Positions 36,303 to 46,743 of a stretch of 64,000 nucleotides of DNA are shown here, piece after piece. The notes under the pieces are model-generated. The model was not told the DNA's origin, did no database searches, and saw nothing but the letters and a program-made list of their open reading frames with translations. The translations under genes were made by a program, and so were the position numbers. Location of the stretch: contig NZ_CP127832.1 of the NCBI RefSeq assembly GCF_030389495.1, forward strand, positions 744,001 to 808,000, read 5' to 3'. The DNA is from Ligilactobacillus cholophilus. Its GTDB lineage: Bacteria > Bacillota > Bacilli > Lactobacillales > Lactobacillaceae. Every line of letters starts with the position of its first letter. The stretch's first letter is position 1.

Positions 36303-37646
36303 TTAATCAAAGAAACTGCTGAAAAAGTTCTTAATCTTATTTTCTTTTTGTTTCTTTTGTTTTTTAGGTTGTTTTGCTTTTTTATTAGTACTTTGAGTTG
36401 GTGTTTTTTGATTTTTAGATACATTCTTCATAGGTTGCTTTTGAACAGGTTGTTGTACTTTTTGTGCAATAAAGTCAATATTATCTAATGTACTTTTTAC
36501 AACCATGTTAATTTCGCTTTGATGAGTTGTATCTTCAATCAAACCAAGTACTTGAGAGAATTGTGGTGAACGTAAATTCATTTCTTGTGGATAGAAGATT
36601 TTAACTGGCACACCAAAAATTTCTTGAGCTAACTCAGTAATTCCTTGCATTGCGGCCATTCCGCCTGTCAACACAATTCCACCTGGTAATTGAAATGCGT
36701 TAATCGTTTCTAAAGATTGTTTAATCTTTTCAAATATTTGACGCATTCTTGCTTCAATTATTTCTGATAAATACTCTTCTGTAACCATTTCATCTTCCTG
36801 TTGGCCTACGACCTGTACAGGAACAGAATCATCTGTAGATGCTAATGACGCTAATGCATAACCATAGTTTCTTTTTAAGTTTTCTGCATTTTCTAATGAA
36901 GTATTTAATACAATTGAAATATCACGAGTTACATAGTTCCCGCCTTCTTGGTCAACATATGTATACTTAACTTTGCTATCATGAACAACAGCAGCAGTTG
37001 TTTGACCAGCACCTAAATCAATCAAAACAGCACCAAAGTCCTGTTCAGCATCACTTAAAGCGTATTTAGAAAGTGCAATCGGTGCAACTACGATATCATG
37101 AATTTTAAGACCTGCTTTTTCTACACATTTACGAATGTTATGTAAAATTGTTTTAGGTCCTGTATACATAACACCTTGCATTTCTAATCTAACACCCATC
37201 ATTCCACGTGGATCTTTAATGTTGTCGATGTCATCTACATAAAATTCATCAGGAACAACATCAATAACATCACGTTCGGGTGGAAGATTTTGTACTAAAG
37301 CAGCACGTGTTACTTCATGAACGTCTTCATCTGTAATTTCGGCTGAATTACCATCTTGTGAAACAGCAATCATTCCCTTACAACGTTGAATTTGGAGCAT
37401 ATTTGCTGGTACACCAACAGTTACACTATCAATTTCAATATTTGCTTTTTGTTCTGCTTGTTTAATTGCTTCTTTAATTGTATCAACGGCTTGATCAATA
37501 TCTACAATTACACCCCTAGACAAACCTTTAGAATGAGAACTTCCATAACCAATTATATTTAGTTGGTTTTTTAGGTATTCTGCAATCACGACTTTGATCG
37601 AGGCTGTTCCGATGTCCAATCCTACATAAATTCCAGAATTTTCCAC
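36303..37646 (-). CDS. ftsA: Cell-division protein FtsA
   Basis: Actin-like protein that tethers FtsZ to the membrane. It has 447 residues. Motifs are VGLDIGTASIKVVIAE (phosphate 1), VLIDLGAGQTT (phosphate 2) and IVLTGGMAAMQGI (adenosine). The lysine-rich tail (KKAKQPKKQKKQKENKIKNFF) followed by FSSFFD should be the membrane-targeting helix. The start is GTG at 37646 after GGAGGATT. A 129-base gap separates it from divIB, so a separate ftsAZ promoter may exist there, but no clear one was seen. Confidence 0.96.
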   Translation of the reverse strand: MENSGIYVGLDIGTASIKVVIAEYLKNQLNIIGYGSSHSKGLSRGVIVDIDQAVDTIKEAIKQAEQKANIEIDSVTVGVPANMLQIQRCKGMIAVSQDGNSAEITDEDVHEVTRAALVQNLPPERDVIDVVPDEFYVDDIDNIKDPRGMMGVRLEMQGVMYTGPKTILHNIRKCVEKAGLKIHDIVVAPIALSKYALSDAEQDFGAVLIDLGAGQTTAAVVHDSKVKYTYVDQEGGNYVTRDISIVLNTSLENAENLKRNYGYALASLASTDDSVPVQVVGQQEDEMVTEEYLSEIIEARMRQIFEKIKQSLETINAFQLPGGIVLTGGMAAMQGITELAQEIFGVPVKIFYPQEMNLRSPQFSQVLGLIEDTTHQSEINMVVKSTLDNIDFIAQKVQQPVQKQPMKNVSKNQKTPTQSTNKKAKQPKKQKKQKENKIKNFFSSFFD

Positions 37647-37775
37647 CTTTTAATCCTCCAATCCAGTTTCTATAATTATCTTTCAAGAAAAATATCTTAA
37701 TATTTAAATTTTAACACACAAACACTAATTTTTACTACCGCGAATCAAGCATTTAGAGCCCTTTTTTCCTAAATA

Positions 37776-38621
37776 TTAATTTTTTCCATAAGGATATGAA
37801 AATGCTCCAACTTCAAGATCAACTACTCCGGTATAATTCATCTTAGAAACAATGCTAGGATAGTACTGCATTTTTTCAGCAAAAGTATCTGTCTTAGCAA
37901 TTACTTGATTTCCATCATTCATATATAATTTAATCCTACCCGGATCTGCTTTTGTAGGATCTAAATGAATTTCAGAAATTCCTCTTTTTAAATTGCTGTC
38001 CAATTTATCATATTGTTTTGTCATTTCTTTTAATTCATCATTATTTTTAAAATTATAAAAGACGGGATAGTTTCCGTGTGGAGATTCAGTCCCATATTCA
38101 TCCACCATCCCCGAAGAAGTCAATTTATAATACTTATTGTTTTTCATTAAATATCCAATTGTTGGATATTCTTGAATATCAATAATAACTTGACTTCCTT
38201 CATACTTAATTGTTGCTTTCTTTACTGAAGGAACTTTTTTATGAATTTGTTCTTCAATTTGGCTTGTATGTGGCCAAACACCAATTAATGACTCATAATA
38301 ATGTAGATCACTAGCTTTAACAATTGCAATTCGTGTTTCTTTATCTGCAGCATTTACTTTAACCGATAAAATACGACTAAAAGGTAAAATAAAAAATAAA
38401 GAAGACAGGAATATAATTCCAAAAATAGCAATCAAAGCAACTGTACCTCTTGCTAATCGTTGTTTTCTAAGCTTATATGTTTGAGGTAATTTTTTTACAA
38501 AAGACCTTGAATCATTTGAATGATTTTTTCGCTTTTTTTGTTGCTTACGTTTTTTTGGGGCTTTTTCCCATGGTGTAAGCTCTTCTTTTGATTTTTTGAT
38601 TTTTTTAAACGAATTGTGCAT
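37776..38621 (-). CDS. divIB: Cell-division protein DivIB/FtsQ
   Basis: Bitopic divisome protein. It has 281 residues. A long basic cytoplasmic N-terminus (many KK and KR pairs) is followed by one membrane segment (GTVALIAIFGIIFLSSLFFIL), the POTRA domain (FSRILSVKVNAADKETRIAI onwards) and the FtsQ-type beta domain (DLEVGAFSYPYGKN at the end). The ATG at 38621 follows AGGGGCG; a GTG just before is the alternative. It follows murG by 30 bases. The family and place are clear. Confidence 0.93.
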   Translation of the reverse strand: MHNSFKKIKKSKEELTPWEKAPKKRKQQKKRKNHSNDSRSFVKKLPQTYKLRKQRLARGTVALIAIFGIIFLSSLFFILPFSRILSVKVNAADKETRIAIVKASDLHYYESLIGVWPHTSQIEEQIHKKVPSVKKATIKYEGSQVIIDIQEYPTIGYLMKNNKYYKLTSSGMVDEYGTESPHGNYPVFYNFKNNDELKEMTKQYDKLDSNLKRGISEIHLDPTKADPGRIKLYMNDGNQVIAKTDTFAEKMQYYPSIVSKMNYTGVVDLEVGAFSYPYGKN

Positions 38622-38651
38622 CACTTCGCCCCTTTATATTGCATTTTGTTT

Positions 38652-39740
38652 TTAAATTAAATCTTGCAAAACACTATACAATTGATCAGCTGCATCTCGC
38701 ACACCCATCTGGTATGCATTTTTTGCCATTTCGTCTCGTTCATTTTCATTTGTCATCAATGAATCAATTGTTTTTGAAAGCAATTCGCCATTTAAATCCT
38801 GTTCTTTAATGATTTTAGCAGCATTTCTTTCAACTAAACTCATGGCATTTTTAGTTTGATGATCTGCAGTAACATAAGGACTTGGAATAAGAATAGATGG
38901 AATCCCAAGTGCTGTAATTTCTGCCAAACTTGTAGCACCTGCACGTCCTACAATCAAATCTATTTCTGGTAAAATTTCAGGCATATTTGGAATATATGGT
39001 TTAATTACCATATTAGATGGAATATCCATTTTTTCAGCTTTCTTCATTATCTCATCAAAATGAACTCTTCCTGTAACAAATAATACTTGATAATTTTTAG
39101 CTGTAAAGTTTTTTGCTGCTTCAAGTGCTGACTGATTAATTTTTTCAGCACCTCGTGAACCACCAAAAATCAAAACCGTTGGTTGTTCATCATTTAGTCC
39201 ATATTGCGCTAAGCGGTTTTTCTTTTGCATATGTGCCACTTGTTGCGCTCTAGGATTTCCAGTAAAAACAATCTTTTCATCTGGAAAATCCTTTCTAACA
39301 TCATCAAATGCAATTGCAACTTTATTAGTAAAGTGACTTAAAAATTTATTAGTTACACCAGCTACACTATTTTGTTCATGAATAACTGTAGGAATATGTA
39401 ATCGAGATGCAGCATAAACAACAGAACCACATACATAGCCTCCTGTTCCGATTACAATATCTGGTTTAAATTCTTTAATAATTTTTTTAGAATCACTAAT
39501 ACTTTTCAAAAATAAATAAACTGTTTTAAAGTTTTCTAGTGATAAAGAACGTTTAAATCCTTGAATTTCAATTGTCTTAAAATCAATTCCAGCATCTGGG
39601 ACTATTTGACTTTCTAGCCCCTTTTTAGTGCCAACATATAATACTTCTGTTGTTGGATCTTTTTTCTTTGCTTCTTCAATTAGTGCTAAGGCTGGATAAA
39701 TATGTCCGCCAGTTCCGCCTCCAGAAACTAGTAGTCTCAT
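38652..39740 (-). CDS. murG: UDP-GlcNAc:undecaprenyl-pyrophosphoryl-MurNAc-pentapeptide GlcNAc transferase
   Basis: Adds GlcNAc to lipid I to form lipid II on the inner membrane face. It has 362 residues, GT-B fold. [13 protein letters not shown] lies near 8-20, [13 protein letters not shown] near 125, [13 protein letters not shown] in the middle and [16 protein letters not shown] near 265. The ATG overlaps the murD stop by four bases, giving translational coupling. Confidence 0.97.
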   Translation of the reverse strand: MRLLVSGGGTGGHIYPALALIEEAKKKDPTTEVLYVGTKKGLESQIVPDAGIDFKTIEIQGFKRSLSLENFKTVYLFLKSISDSKKIIKEFKPDIVIGTGGYVCGSVVYAASRLHIPTVIHEQNSVAGVTNKFLSHFTNKVAIAFDDVRKDFPDEKIVFTGNPRAQQVAHMQKKNRLAQYGLNDEQPTVLIFGGSRGAEKINQSALEAAKNFTAKNYQVLFVTGRVHFDEIMKKAEKMDIPSNMVIKPYIPNMPEILPEIDLIVGRAGATSLAEITALGIPSILIPSPYVTADHQTKNAMSLVERNAAKIIKEQDLNGELLSKTIDSLMTNENERDEMAKNAYQMGVRDAADQLYSVLQDLI

Positions 39741-41116
39741 TTTTTCTCCTCCAATTGTTGTTCTAATTTTTCAACTGCTTCAATAAATTTATCTCCACGT
39801 ACTTCAAAATTTGGCCATTGATCCCAACTTGCGCATGCTGGTGATAACAATACGATGTCTTGTTTTTCACTTAAATCGTATGCAATTGGAACTGCTGACA
39901 CAACATCTTTTGTTTTAATAATTTTTTTAATACCCGATTTTTCTCCGGCTTTTTCTAATAATTGTGCTGTTTCGCCAAAAACGATCAATGCTTTTACATG
40001 ATCTTGTAACGCAGGAACTAAATCATTAAATTCATATCCTCGGTCTAAACCACCAGCAAGTAAAATTACATTATCTTTAAATCCTGATAATGCCTTTTCT
40101 GTAGCTTCCATATTCGTTGCTTTAGAGTCATTATAAAACTTTCGTCCTTCAACTGAAGTTACATACTGTGTACGATGTTTTACACCAGTAAAGTTCTTCA
40201 AGACGGTTATAATTTCATTATTATCTTGTCCCATAATTTTAGCAACTGTAATTGCCGCTAAAGCATTTTCGATATTGTGTGTACCAGGGACACGAATATC
40301 ATGAACATTAATAATCTTTTCATCTTTATAGTACAAATATTCACCATCTTGATATGCACCATCTGTACTTAATTTTTTACGTGAAAATGGAACAACTTTT
40401 GCTTTACTTTGTTTACTAATTTCGCGCCATTCCTCATTATCCCAATTAATTACTAAATAATCATCAGCAGTCTGATTTAACATAATTCGTTCTTTTGCTT
40501 TAACATAATTTTTTCGTGATCCATGCCAATCAGTATGTGCTTCATAAATATTAGTAATCACCGCAATATGTGGATGTAATTTAGTAATTCCCATTAATTG
40601 GAAGCTTGATAATTCTGTTACCATAACATCATCTTTAGTTGCTTTTTGCGCAATCTCTGTGCTTGGTATTCCAATATTGCCAGCTGCGTATGCTTTTCCT
40701 TTAACTCTACCATGATTCAACATTTCAGTAATCATAGTGGTTGTTGTTGTTTTACCATTGGTTCCTGTTACACCAATCATTTGTGCATCTAAAATTTCAA
40801 ATGCTAATTCTGGTTCAGTAATTACTGTAATATGATTTTCCAACGCCTTTTGCACTATAGGATTATTATAAGGAACAACTGGATTTTTAACTACTATATC
40901 TGTGTTATCCAATAAAGATAATGGATGAGATCCAGTAACAACTTTAACTCCTAATTTTTCCAATTCTTCTACTTGTTTCAAATCAGGTTTATCGTTTTTA
41001 TCATTGACAGTAACATTACTTCCTAATCTTACAAGTAATTTTGCTGAGTTAACTCCACTTTTCCCTAATCCAATAACTAAAACATTTTTATTACGATAAG
41101 TGTCAATATTTTTCAT
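39737..41116 (-). CDS. murD: UDP-N-acetylmuramoylalanine-D-glutamate ligase
   Basis: Adds D-glutamate to UDP-MurNAc-L-alanine. It has 459 residues. The N-terminal Rossmann domain has [15 protein letters not shown], the P-loop [15 protein letters not shown] is near 115, and [12 protein letters not shown] and [16 protein letters not shown] lie in the C-terminal half. It lies between mraY and murG with short gaps in the mraZ-to-divIB run. Confidence 0.97.
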   Translation of the reverse strand: MKNIDTYRNKNVLVIGLGKSGVNSAKLLVRLGSNVTVNDKNDKPDLKQVEELEKLGVKVVTGSHPLSLLDNTDIVVKNPVVPYNNPIVQKALENHITVITEPELAFEILDAQMIGVTGTNGKTTTTTMITEMLNHGRVKGKAYAAGNIGIPSTEIAQKATKDDVMVTELSSFQLMGITKLHPHIAVITNIYEAHTDWHGSRKNYVKAKERIMLNQTADDYLVINWDNEEWREISKQSKAKVVPFSRKKLSTDGAYQDGEYLYYKDEKIINVHDIRVPGTHNIENALAAITVAKIMGQDNNEIITVLKNFTGVKHRTQYVTSVEGRKFYNDSKATNMEATEKALSGFKDNVILLAGGLDRGYEFNDLVPALQDHVKALIVFGETAQLLEKAGEKSGIKKIIKTKDVVSAVPIAYDLSEKQDIVLLSPACASWDQWPNFEVRGDKFIEAVEKLEQQLEEKK

Positions 41117-41135
41117 ACCAGAAAACTTCCTTAAA

Positions 41136-42098
41136 TTATAATATACACATTACTGAGATTGCAGCTGCAATTAATCCAATCGTCCAAAATACAATATCAA
41201 TTTTCCATTCATTCCATCCACACATTTCAAAATGATGATGAATTGGACTCATTTTAAAAATTCTCTTACCAGTTAACTTAAATGAAGTTACTTGTAAAAT
41301 TACACTTAATGTTTCAATTACAAAAATAATTCCAATAATAAGTAATGATAAAGCATGATGAACTAAAATTGATACGGCAGCTAATGCACCACCTAATGCA
41401 AGAGAACCCATGTCTCCCATAAAAATTTTAGCTGGTTTGTGATTGAACAATAAAAATGCGATCAAAGCACCAATTACACTTAAACAAAAAACTAATACGT
41501 CATATTGATGTTGAGCAAATGCAATCACTGCATATGCACCAAATGCTATAATTGATTGGCCTGCAACTAATCCATCAATCCCATCAGTTAAATTTACAGC
41601 ATTTGAAAAACCAACAAGCCAGAAAATAACAAATAGGACAAAAATGAACCCTAAATTAACTTCATAGCCAAAAAGATTAATGGAAAATGGTAAACCTTCA
41701 AAGTGATAAACCAATAAGAAAACTATTCCACCTACAATTTGACCGGCTAATTTTTGCCATGGTTTCAAGCCTTCATTTTGTTTCTTCCATAATTTAATAG
41801 AATCATCCCAGAATCCAAGGAATCCATAAAGAATCAAAATAAAGTTTAAAATTAAAATCTGTGGATTTAAGCAATGGTACATTAATGAAACCATAATACC
41901 TGTGAATAAAATCACAAAGTTAAAAACGAAACCACCCATAGTTGGAGTTCCAGATTTTTTTTCATGCCACTTAGGTCCTTCTTCACGAATCATTTGTCCT
42001 TGCTTTTTTTTATGTGCATAATTAATAAATACTGGTAAACAGACTGCTGTTAATACCATACTCATTAATAATGGAATTAGCATTTTTGTTATAGTCAT
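41136..42098 (-). CDS. mraY: Phospho-N-acetylmuramoyl-pentapeptide transferase
   Basis: Makes lipid I from undecaprenyl phosphate and UDP-MurNAc-pentapeptide. It is an integral membrane enzyme of 320 residues with about ten helices. Cytoplasmic motifs are [27 protein letters not shown] (Asp-rich active site), [14 protein letters not shown] and [17 protein letters not shown] near the C-terminus. It starts 15 bases after the penicillin-binding protein gene. Confidence 0.97.
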   Translation of the reverse strand: MTITKMLIPLLMSMVLTAVCLPVFINYAHKKKQGQMIREEGPKWHEKKSGTPTMGGFVFNFVILFTGIMVSLMYHCLNPQILILNFILILYGFLGFWDDSIKLWKKQNEGLKPWQKLAGQIVGGIVFLLVYHFEGLPFSINLFGYEVNLGFIFVLFVIFWLVGFSNAVNLTDGIDGLVAGQSIIAFGAYAVIAFAQHQYDVLVFCLSVIGALIAFLLFNHKPAKIFMGDMGSLALGGALAAVSILVHHALSLLIIGIIFVIETLSVILQVTSFKLTGKRIFKMSPIHHHFEMCGWNEWKIDIVFWTIGLIAAAISVMCIL

Positions 42099-42113
42099 TT
42101 TAATTCTCCTTAT

Positions 42114-44264
42114 CTATTGCAATGCAATATTTAATTGTTGATCTTTCTTAACTACTGTATTTGCAGAAATGCTTTGTGATTTTACAAAACCAGATCCATC
42201 AAAATGAACCTTGATTCCTAACATATCTGCCAATGTTTTCACATCATTTCGAGACCATCCTGTTAAATCAGGTATTGTCTTTGTCCCATTTGTAACCAAA
42301 ATAATCTTTGATCCACTTAAAACAGTTTGGCCTTCAGCAACTGATTGTTTATCTATCTTCACACCATTTCCACAGACAATCACATCGGCGTTTGTCTTCT
42401 GCAATTCTTTTTGTGCAGTTTCAACACTTAATCCTTCAACATTTGGCACTTTATTTGTAGATGAGTCATTCTCACCAGTAGTGTCATCTTGCAATGTTTG
42501 TTTCATCATTGGATTAAAAATAGTTGCTAACATTTTAGTTGCTGACCCTTCGCTTCCAAAGGTCTCAGGTTGTTGCATTGTTATATATAAAACATATTTA
42601 GGATCATTTAATGGAGCAATCCCAGCAACTGAGAAGATATAATTCTTCTCTCCTGTCAAATATCCGCTTCCAGTAGAATTGGCTATTTGGGCTGTACCTG
42701 TCTTAACCCCAATATCATATCCATCTATCTTATATGCTTGTCCAGTACCATCTTTATCAGTAATTACATCTTGCATCATACTTCTAACTTGTTTTGCAGT
42801 TGATGCTGTAATTGGATGGCCTACAACCTTTTTCTTAGATTTATAAACTGTTTTTCCACTATTTGGATCTACAATTTTTTTAATAAATCTAGGTTGAACC
42901 ATTGTACCATTATTTGCAATCGCAGTAAGACCTTGCATCATTTGCATAACTGTAACATCGATACTTTGACCATATGCTGTATTTGCTTGATCAATTGGAT
43001 ATTCATATCCAATATAACCTTTTGCTTCATTTCCTAAACCAGGTGAATTAACAGCTTTTAAAAATCCAAATGATTTCAAATAACGAAGCCATCTTTTCGC
43101 ACCCATTTGTTGTTCTAAATGTGCCATTCCGACATTTGAAGAACGGATAAACGCTTGACGATATGTAAGAGTTCCCCATCCTGAACGTTTCCAATCATAA
43201 ACATATGCACCATCAATATTATATTTTCCAGACTCAAATGTAGCATTTGGATTATAAATTCCACTATTTATTGCTGCTGCCATTAAGAAAATTTTCATAC
43301 ATGAACCAGGTTCATATGTAGATTCTGTTAAATTGTTTGTCCAAGCAGAATTAATTCCAACTTTAGTTTGTGCATTAAACGTTGGTCGCTGACTTGCTGC
43401 AATAATTTCCCCAGTTTTTGCATTCATTAATACTGCATTAATACTTTTTGGTTTATATGTTTCTTGAGCTTTTGTAAGTAAATTTTCAAGATAGTTTTGC
43501 AAATGACTATCCAAAGTTGTATAAATGTTGTCACCGTTTTTCACTTTTTTAGCAACTGAACTTGTCCATGGAAGTTTTGTTCCTTGCCCATCTGTTTGTT
43601 CACTCTTAACCCCATTTTTTCCAGATAGATCCTTATTATATTGTTTTTCAAGTCCCATAATCCCGACAAGTTTATTATTTTCACTTTCAGCAATTCCAAT
43701 AAGATGTGAAGCAAATGTTCCATTAGGATATAAACGGGCTTGAGAAGGTGTGAACTCAATTCCTGAAATATTTGCTGCTTCGATTCGTTTCTTGGTTTCA
43801 AGTGAAATATTTTTACCTTCAGAACCTAACTCAACTTGATAAATATTAGGGTCCTTTGGTGAAAGAGTTTTTCTAATCTGTGAATATGATGCTCCAAGAT
43901 TTTCACTTAAAACTTTTGCTGCTTTATCTTTATCAGAATCTTTTAAATATGCAGGTTTACCATCATATGTACGTGCTTGTTTAGATAAAACAACATAAAC
44001 CGAATATGTTGTAGTATCTTCGGCAATTACTTGTTTATTGGCGTCATAGATAGTACCTCTTTTAGCCTTTACTTCAGTTCTTTTAGCATAAAGTTGCTCC
44101 ACTTTTTGTCTTAAATTTACGCCATTTGCATGGTGAAAATTACTAACATAAAAAAAGCGGAGGATAACTAATACAAAAAAGCCAATAACTATAAAGAAAA
44201 ATAATTTTCCTACATTTTTACTATCTTTTGTATTTTCTTCTATCTCGCGCTTGTTATTATTCAT
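42114..44264 (-). CDS. Division penicillin-binding protein (PBP2X/FtsI class) with PASTA domains
   Basis: Septal transpeptidase of 716 residues. An N-terminal membrane anchor (LFFFIVIGFFVLVILRFFYV) leads to a PBP dimerisation domain, then the transpeptidase domain: SxxK in EPGSCMKIF, SxN in RSSNVGMAH and KTG in VKTGTAQIA. Two C-terminal PASTA modules follow (VPNVEGLSVETAQKEL and IPDLTGWSRNDVKTLAD). This is the PbpB/PBP2X arrangement that sits between ftsL and mraY in lactobacilli. Its ATG overlaps the ftsL stop by one base. Confidence 0.95.
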   Translation of the reverse strand: MNNNKREIEENTKDSKNVGKLFFFIVIGFFVLVILRFFYVSNFHHANGVNLRQKVEQLYAKRTEVKAKRGTIYDANKQVIAEDTTTYSVYVVLSKQARTYDGKPAYLKDSDKDKAAKVLSENLGASYSQIRKTLSPKDPNIYQVELGSEGKNISLETKKRIEAANISGIEFTPSQARLYPNGTFASHLIGIAESENNKLVGIMGLEKQYNKDLSGKNGVKSEQTDGQGTKLPWTSSVAKKVKNGDNIYTTLDSHLQNYLENLLTKAQETYKPKSINAVLMNAKTGEIIAASQRPTFNAQTKVGINSAWTNNLTESTYEPGSCMKIFLMAAAINSGIYNPNATFESGKYNIDGAYVYDWKRSGWGTLTYRQAFIRSSNVGMAHLEQQMGAKRWLRYLKSFGFLKAVNSPGLGNEAKGYIGYEYPIDQANTAYGQSIDVTVMQMMQGLTAIANNGTMVQPRFIKKIVDPNSGKTVYKSKKKVVGHPITASTAKQVRSMMQDVITDKDGTGQAYKIDGYDIGVKTGTAQIANSTGSGYLTGEKNYIFSVAGIAPLNDPKYVLYITMQQPETFGSEGSATKMLATIFNPMMKQTLQDDTTGENDSSTNKVPNVEGLSVETAQKELQKTNADVIVCGNGVKIDKQSVAEGQTVLSGSKIILVTNGTKTIPDLTGWSRNDVKTLADMLGIKVHFDGSGFVKSQSISANTVVKKDQQLNIALQ

Positions 44265-44629
44265 TATTTAGTTACATTCCTTGTGTTTTGTTCATCTAAT
44301 GATAATCCATCTTTTTTAGCAATTCCAGTTAAACGAGAACGACTTGATAATTCACTAACTTCTTGTTTGATGTTTGAATTTTTACTAGACATGTTTGAAA
44401 TTTCAGTAGTGATATCTTGTAGCTTATTTTGAGCTGTATTGACATTTGTTGAAGATGCGATTGTCAAACAACCAAGAACAGCAATCCATGCAAATGATCC
44501 ACAGATTGTTAAACGTTCTCTTCTTTTAAATTTCTTTTTTTGAATTTCTAATGCAGTTGCTGTATTTTGTGATTGATTTACTGTTTCTACTTGAGTTTGT
44601 TTTACGTATTTACGTGCTACTTGAGCCAT
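44264..44629 (-). CDS. ftsL: Cell-division protein FtsL
   Basis: A small bitopic divisome protein of 121 residues. A basic cytoplasmic N-terminus is followed by one membrane helix (LTICGSFAWIAVLGCLTIA) and an extracytoplasmic coiled coil (NTAQNKLQDITTEISNMSSK onward). The sequence is poorly conserved, as is usual. The identity rests on size, plan and position between rsmH and the penicillin-binding protein. Confidence 0.9.
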   Translation of the reverse strand: MAQVARKYVKQTQVETVNQSQNTATALEIQKKKFKRRERLTICGSFAWIAVLGCLTIASSTNVNTAQNKLQDITTEISNMSSKNSNIKQEVSELSSRSRLTGIAKKDGLSLDEQNTRNVTK

Positions 44630-44653
44630 TTATAATTCACAACCTTATCTATC

Positions 44654-45601
44654 CTATTTTACTCGTTCAATAACTCGCAACTTCGCAGAGTGTGCCCGAT
44701 GATTTTCCTTAATTTCTACTTCTGAAGGTAAAATTGGTTTTCGATTTACTAAACGAAAATCAACTTGAATATTTTGCGGAATAATTGGTAATCCTTGAGG
44801 TAAGTCAGGCAATGTACTTTTTTCTTTGAACATCGTTTTAACTAATCGATCTTCTAAAGATTGAAAAGTTATTACACTAATCCTTCCTCCCACTTTCAAT
44901 AATGATAAAGCATTTTCCAACGATTCCTCTAATGCAGATAATTCATCATTAACTGCAATCCGCAATGCTTGAAATATTCTTTTAGCAGGATGCCCACCCT
45001 TTCTTCTCGCTCGAGCAGGAATTGCTGATTTTATAATTTCAACTAATTGTGTTGTCGTTTCAATTGGCGCTTGTGCACGCTGTTGTTCAATTTTTCTTGC
45101 AATAGATTTAGCAAACTTCTCTTCTCCATATCGGGAGAAAATTCGCATTAAATCATTAAATGACCACTTATTGACTATTTCTTTTGCAGTCAAAGATTGA
45201 GTTTGATCCATTCTCATATCAATAGGTGCATCTAGTTTATAACTAAATCCTCTACTTGCAACATCAAATTGCGGAGAAGAAACCCCTAAATCATACACAA
45301 TTCCATCAACTTTTGATATGCCTAATTTCTCTAGTTGAACCTTAATATCACGAAAATTCGATTTAATTAAAGTCAACTTACCGGCTTCAATTTCAGTTGA
45401 TAGTTGTTTCTGATTATAGTCAATCGCAGTTTGATCTTGATCAAATGAATAAAGATGACCATCATCATTAAGCATTGAAAGTATTTTTTTAGTATGTCCC
45501 CCACCGCCTAATGTACAATCAACATAAATGCCATGAGGATTAATATGTAAATTTTCAACAGCTTCATTTAACAAAACTGTTACATGCTTAAACTCTGCCA
45601 T
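44654..45601 (-). CDS. rsmH: 16S rRNA (cytosine1402-N4)-methyltransferase
   Basis: Methylates N4 of C1402 in the ribosomal decoding site; formerly MraW. It has 315 residues. [13 protein letters not shown] is at the N-terminus, [14 protein letters not shown] is the SAM loop, [18 protein letters not shown] and [18 protein letters not shown] are typical. AAGGAG precedes the ATG. It lies 9 bases after mraZ. Confidence 0.97.
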   Translation of the reverse strand: MAEFKHVTVLLNEAVENLHINPHGIYVDCTLGGGGHTKKILSMLNDDGHLYSFDQDQTAIDYNQKQLSTEIEAGKLTLIKSNFRDIKVQLEKLGISKVDGIVYDLGVSSPQFDVASRGFSYKLDAPIDMRMDQTQSLTAKEIVNKWSFNDLMRIFSRYGEEKFAKSIARKIEQQRAQAPIETTTQLVEIIKSAIPARARRKGGHPAKRIFQALRIAVNDELSALEESLENALSLLKVGGRISVITFQSLEDRLVKTMFKEKSTLPDLPQGLPIIPQNIQVDFRLVNRKPILPSEVEIKENHRAHSAKLRVIERVK

Positions 45602-45610
45602 AATTACTCC

Positions 45611-46042
45611 TTAAAATTCAAAATCAATCATATTTTCTGCAATTTCATCAAAATTCTCTTCTGCTTCATCTGTAAATGATTCCCAGCGTTCTTCAGACCA
45701 AATTTCAATCCGGTTAGAAACACCAACAACCACACATTTTTTATCTAACTTTGCATGCTCTCTTAATGTTTTAGGCAAGTTTATTCTTCCTTGCTTATCA
45801 AAACCACTTTCTGTAGCTGCAGAATAGAAAAAACGTACAAATGAACGTGCATCACGCTTATTTAAAGGCAATTTTTTTAGTTTTTCTTCTAAGGTGTGCC
45901 ACTCATCCATTGGGTATACAAATAAACATCCATCAAGTCCTCGTGTGATTACAAAATTTGCGCCTAATTGTTCACGAAATTTTGCTGGAATAATTAGTCG
46001 TCCTTTTGTATCGATTGAATGTTTAAATTCGCCCATGAACAC
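45611..46042 (-). CDS. mraZ: Transcriptional regulator MraZ
   Basis: AbrB-fold DNA-binding protein that represses its own division and cell-wall operon. It has 143 residues from a GTG at 46042 that follows GGTGGTG by seven bases; the N-terminus [15 protein letters not shown] matches the family, so the next ATG is too late. Both half-repeats are seen: [15 protein letters not shown] and [17 protein letters not shown]. Three GTGG repeats at exact 10-bp spacing sit in the promoter, fitting autoregulation. Confidence 0.96.
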   Translation of the reverse strand: MFMGEFKHSIDTKGRLIIPAKFREQLGANFVITRGLDGCLFVYPMDEWHTLEEKLKKLPLNKRDARSFVRFFYSAATESGFDKQGRINLPKTLREHAKLDKKCVVVGVSNRIEIWSEERWESFTDEAEENFDEIAENMIDFEF

Positions 46043-46074
46043 GTGTCTTCACCACCCTTAGATTACCTCTATGA

Positions 46075-46107
46075 AACATATTACCACAATCCCCCACTTT
46101 CAACCAC
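46075..46107 (-). promoter_or_regulatory. mraZ promoter with MraZ operator repeats
   Basis: Minus-strand -35 TTGAAA at 46098-46103, a 17-bp spacer and -10 TATGTT at 46075-46080. GTGG occurs at 46104-46107, 46094-46097 and 46084-46087, that is every 10 bp on one face of the helix and overlapping the promoter. MraZ is known to bind direct TGGGN/GTGG repeats at helical spacing. Confidence 0.75.
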
Positions 46108-46191
46108 CTAGTTATTAACAAAAACCACTTATGTTTTTTTAAATTTATATTACAAAATGCTTTTACATAAGATTTACTTAAATAAATTAAA

Positions 46192-46219
46192 AAAACTATG
46201 ACTTTTACGTCATAGTTTT
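46192..46219 (-). terminator. Terminator of the DUF3397 gene
   Basis: AAAACTATGAC and GTCATAGTTTT around a six-base loop, with a T run on the minus strand. It insulates the mraZ operon from the gene upstream. Confidence 0.9.
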
Positions 46220-46236
46220 CTTAAAATCAATCTATT

Positions 46237-46599
46237 CTAATTAAAAAAAGAAGCAATCTTAAATATTAATAAAACACAATATAGTGCTAAAATTACAAGA
46301 TCTGCTACACGCCAAAATTTAATTAAAAACTTCTTATAAATAATTTGTCCTTCGAATATAGCATATAAAATCGTCATCGCTAATCCATACAATGACAATC
46401 CACAAACGATGAACGGAATTATAGAAATTCCAATTAAATTTTGGGAAAGAAAATGAATTGCAACAAGTAAAAATAAACTAAAAATGTCTAATCTCTTAAA
46501 TTTAGGATATCTTTTTTTCAAAAATTTGTTTTTTAAAAATGTCAAAAATATCCAAACTAAAACTAATATTATTAGTTGAATATACCATTGTTTTATCAT
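46237..46599 (-). CDS. DUF3397 family membrane protein
   Basis: A 120-residue integral membrane protein with four predicted helices (about 7-25, 42-58, 63-83 and 95-118) and a basic cytoplasmic loop KNKFLKKRYPKFKR between the first two. Its place just upstream of mraZ is where the DUF3397 family is found in lactobacilli. The function is unknown. GAGGAAT precedes the ATG, and it has a strong promoter and its own terminator, so it is a single-gene unit. Confidence 0.8.
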   Translation of the reverse strand: MIKQWYIQLIILVLVWIFLTFLKNKFLKKRYPKFKRLDIFSLFLLVAIHFLSQNLIGISIIPFIVCGLSLYGLAMTILYAIFEGQIIYKKFLIKFWRVADLVILALYCVLLIFKIASFFN

Positions 46600-46632
46600 G
46601 CTATTCCTCGTCTATAAAAATATTCTCTACTT

Positions 46633-46661
46633 ATTATAAAGATAATTATTTTAATTTTCAA
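46633..46661 (-). promoter_or_regulatory. Promoter of the DUF3397 gene
   Basis: Minus-strand -35 TTGAAA at 46656-46661, a 17-bp spacer and a perfect -10 TATAAT at 46633-46638. Confidence 0.78.
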
Positions 46662-46680
46662 TTTATCTAAAAAAACTAAA

Positions 46681-46710
46681 TTGACATTTAATGAACATTA
46701 AATGTATAGT
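46681..46710 (+). promoter_or_regulatory. DUF4044 promoter with an embedded perfect palindrome
   Basis: Consensus -35 TTGACA (46681-46686), an 18-bp spacer and -10 TATAGT (46705-46710). A perfect inverted repeat fills the spacer: arm ACATTTAATG, centre AA, arm CATTAAATGT (46684-46705). A repressor bound here would block polymerase. The regulator is not identified. Confidence 0.72.
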
Positions 46711-46743
46711 ATCTTTGTAATTAATATTAAAGGATGATTCATT

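Noticed and set aside
43541-43801. An 86-codon minus-strand open frame inside the penicillin-binding protein gene
   Set aside because: It is in another frame of a gene with all transpeptidase motifs intact, so it is a shadow.
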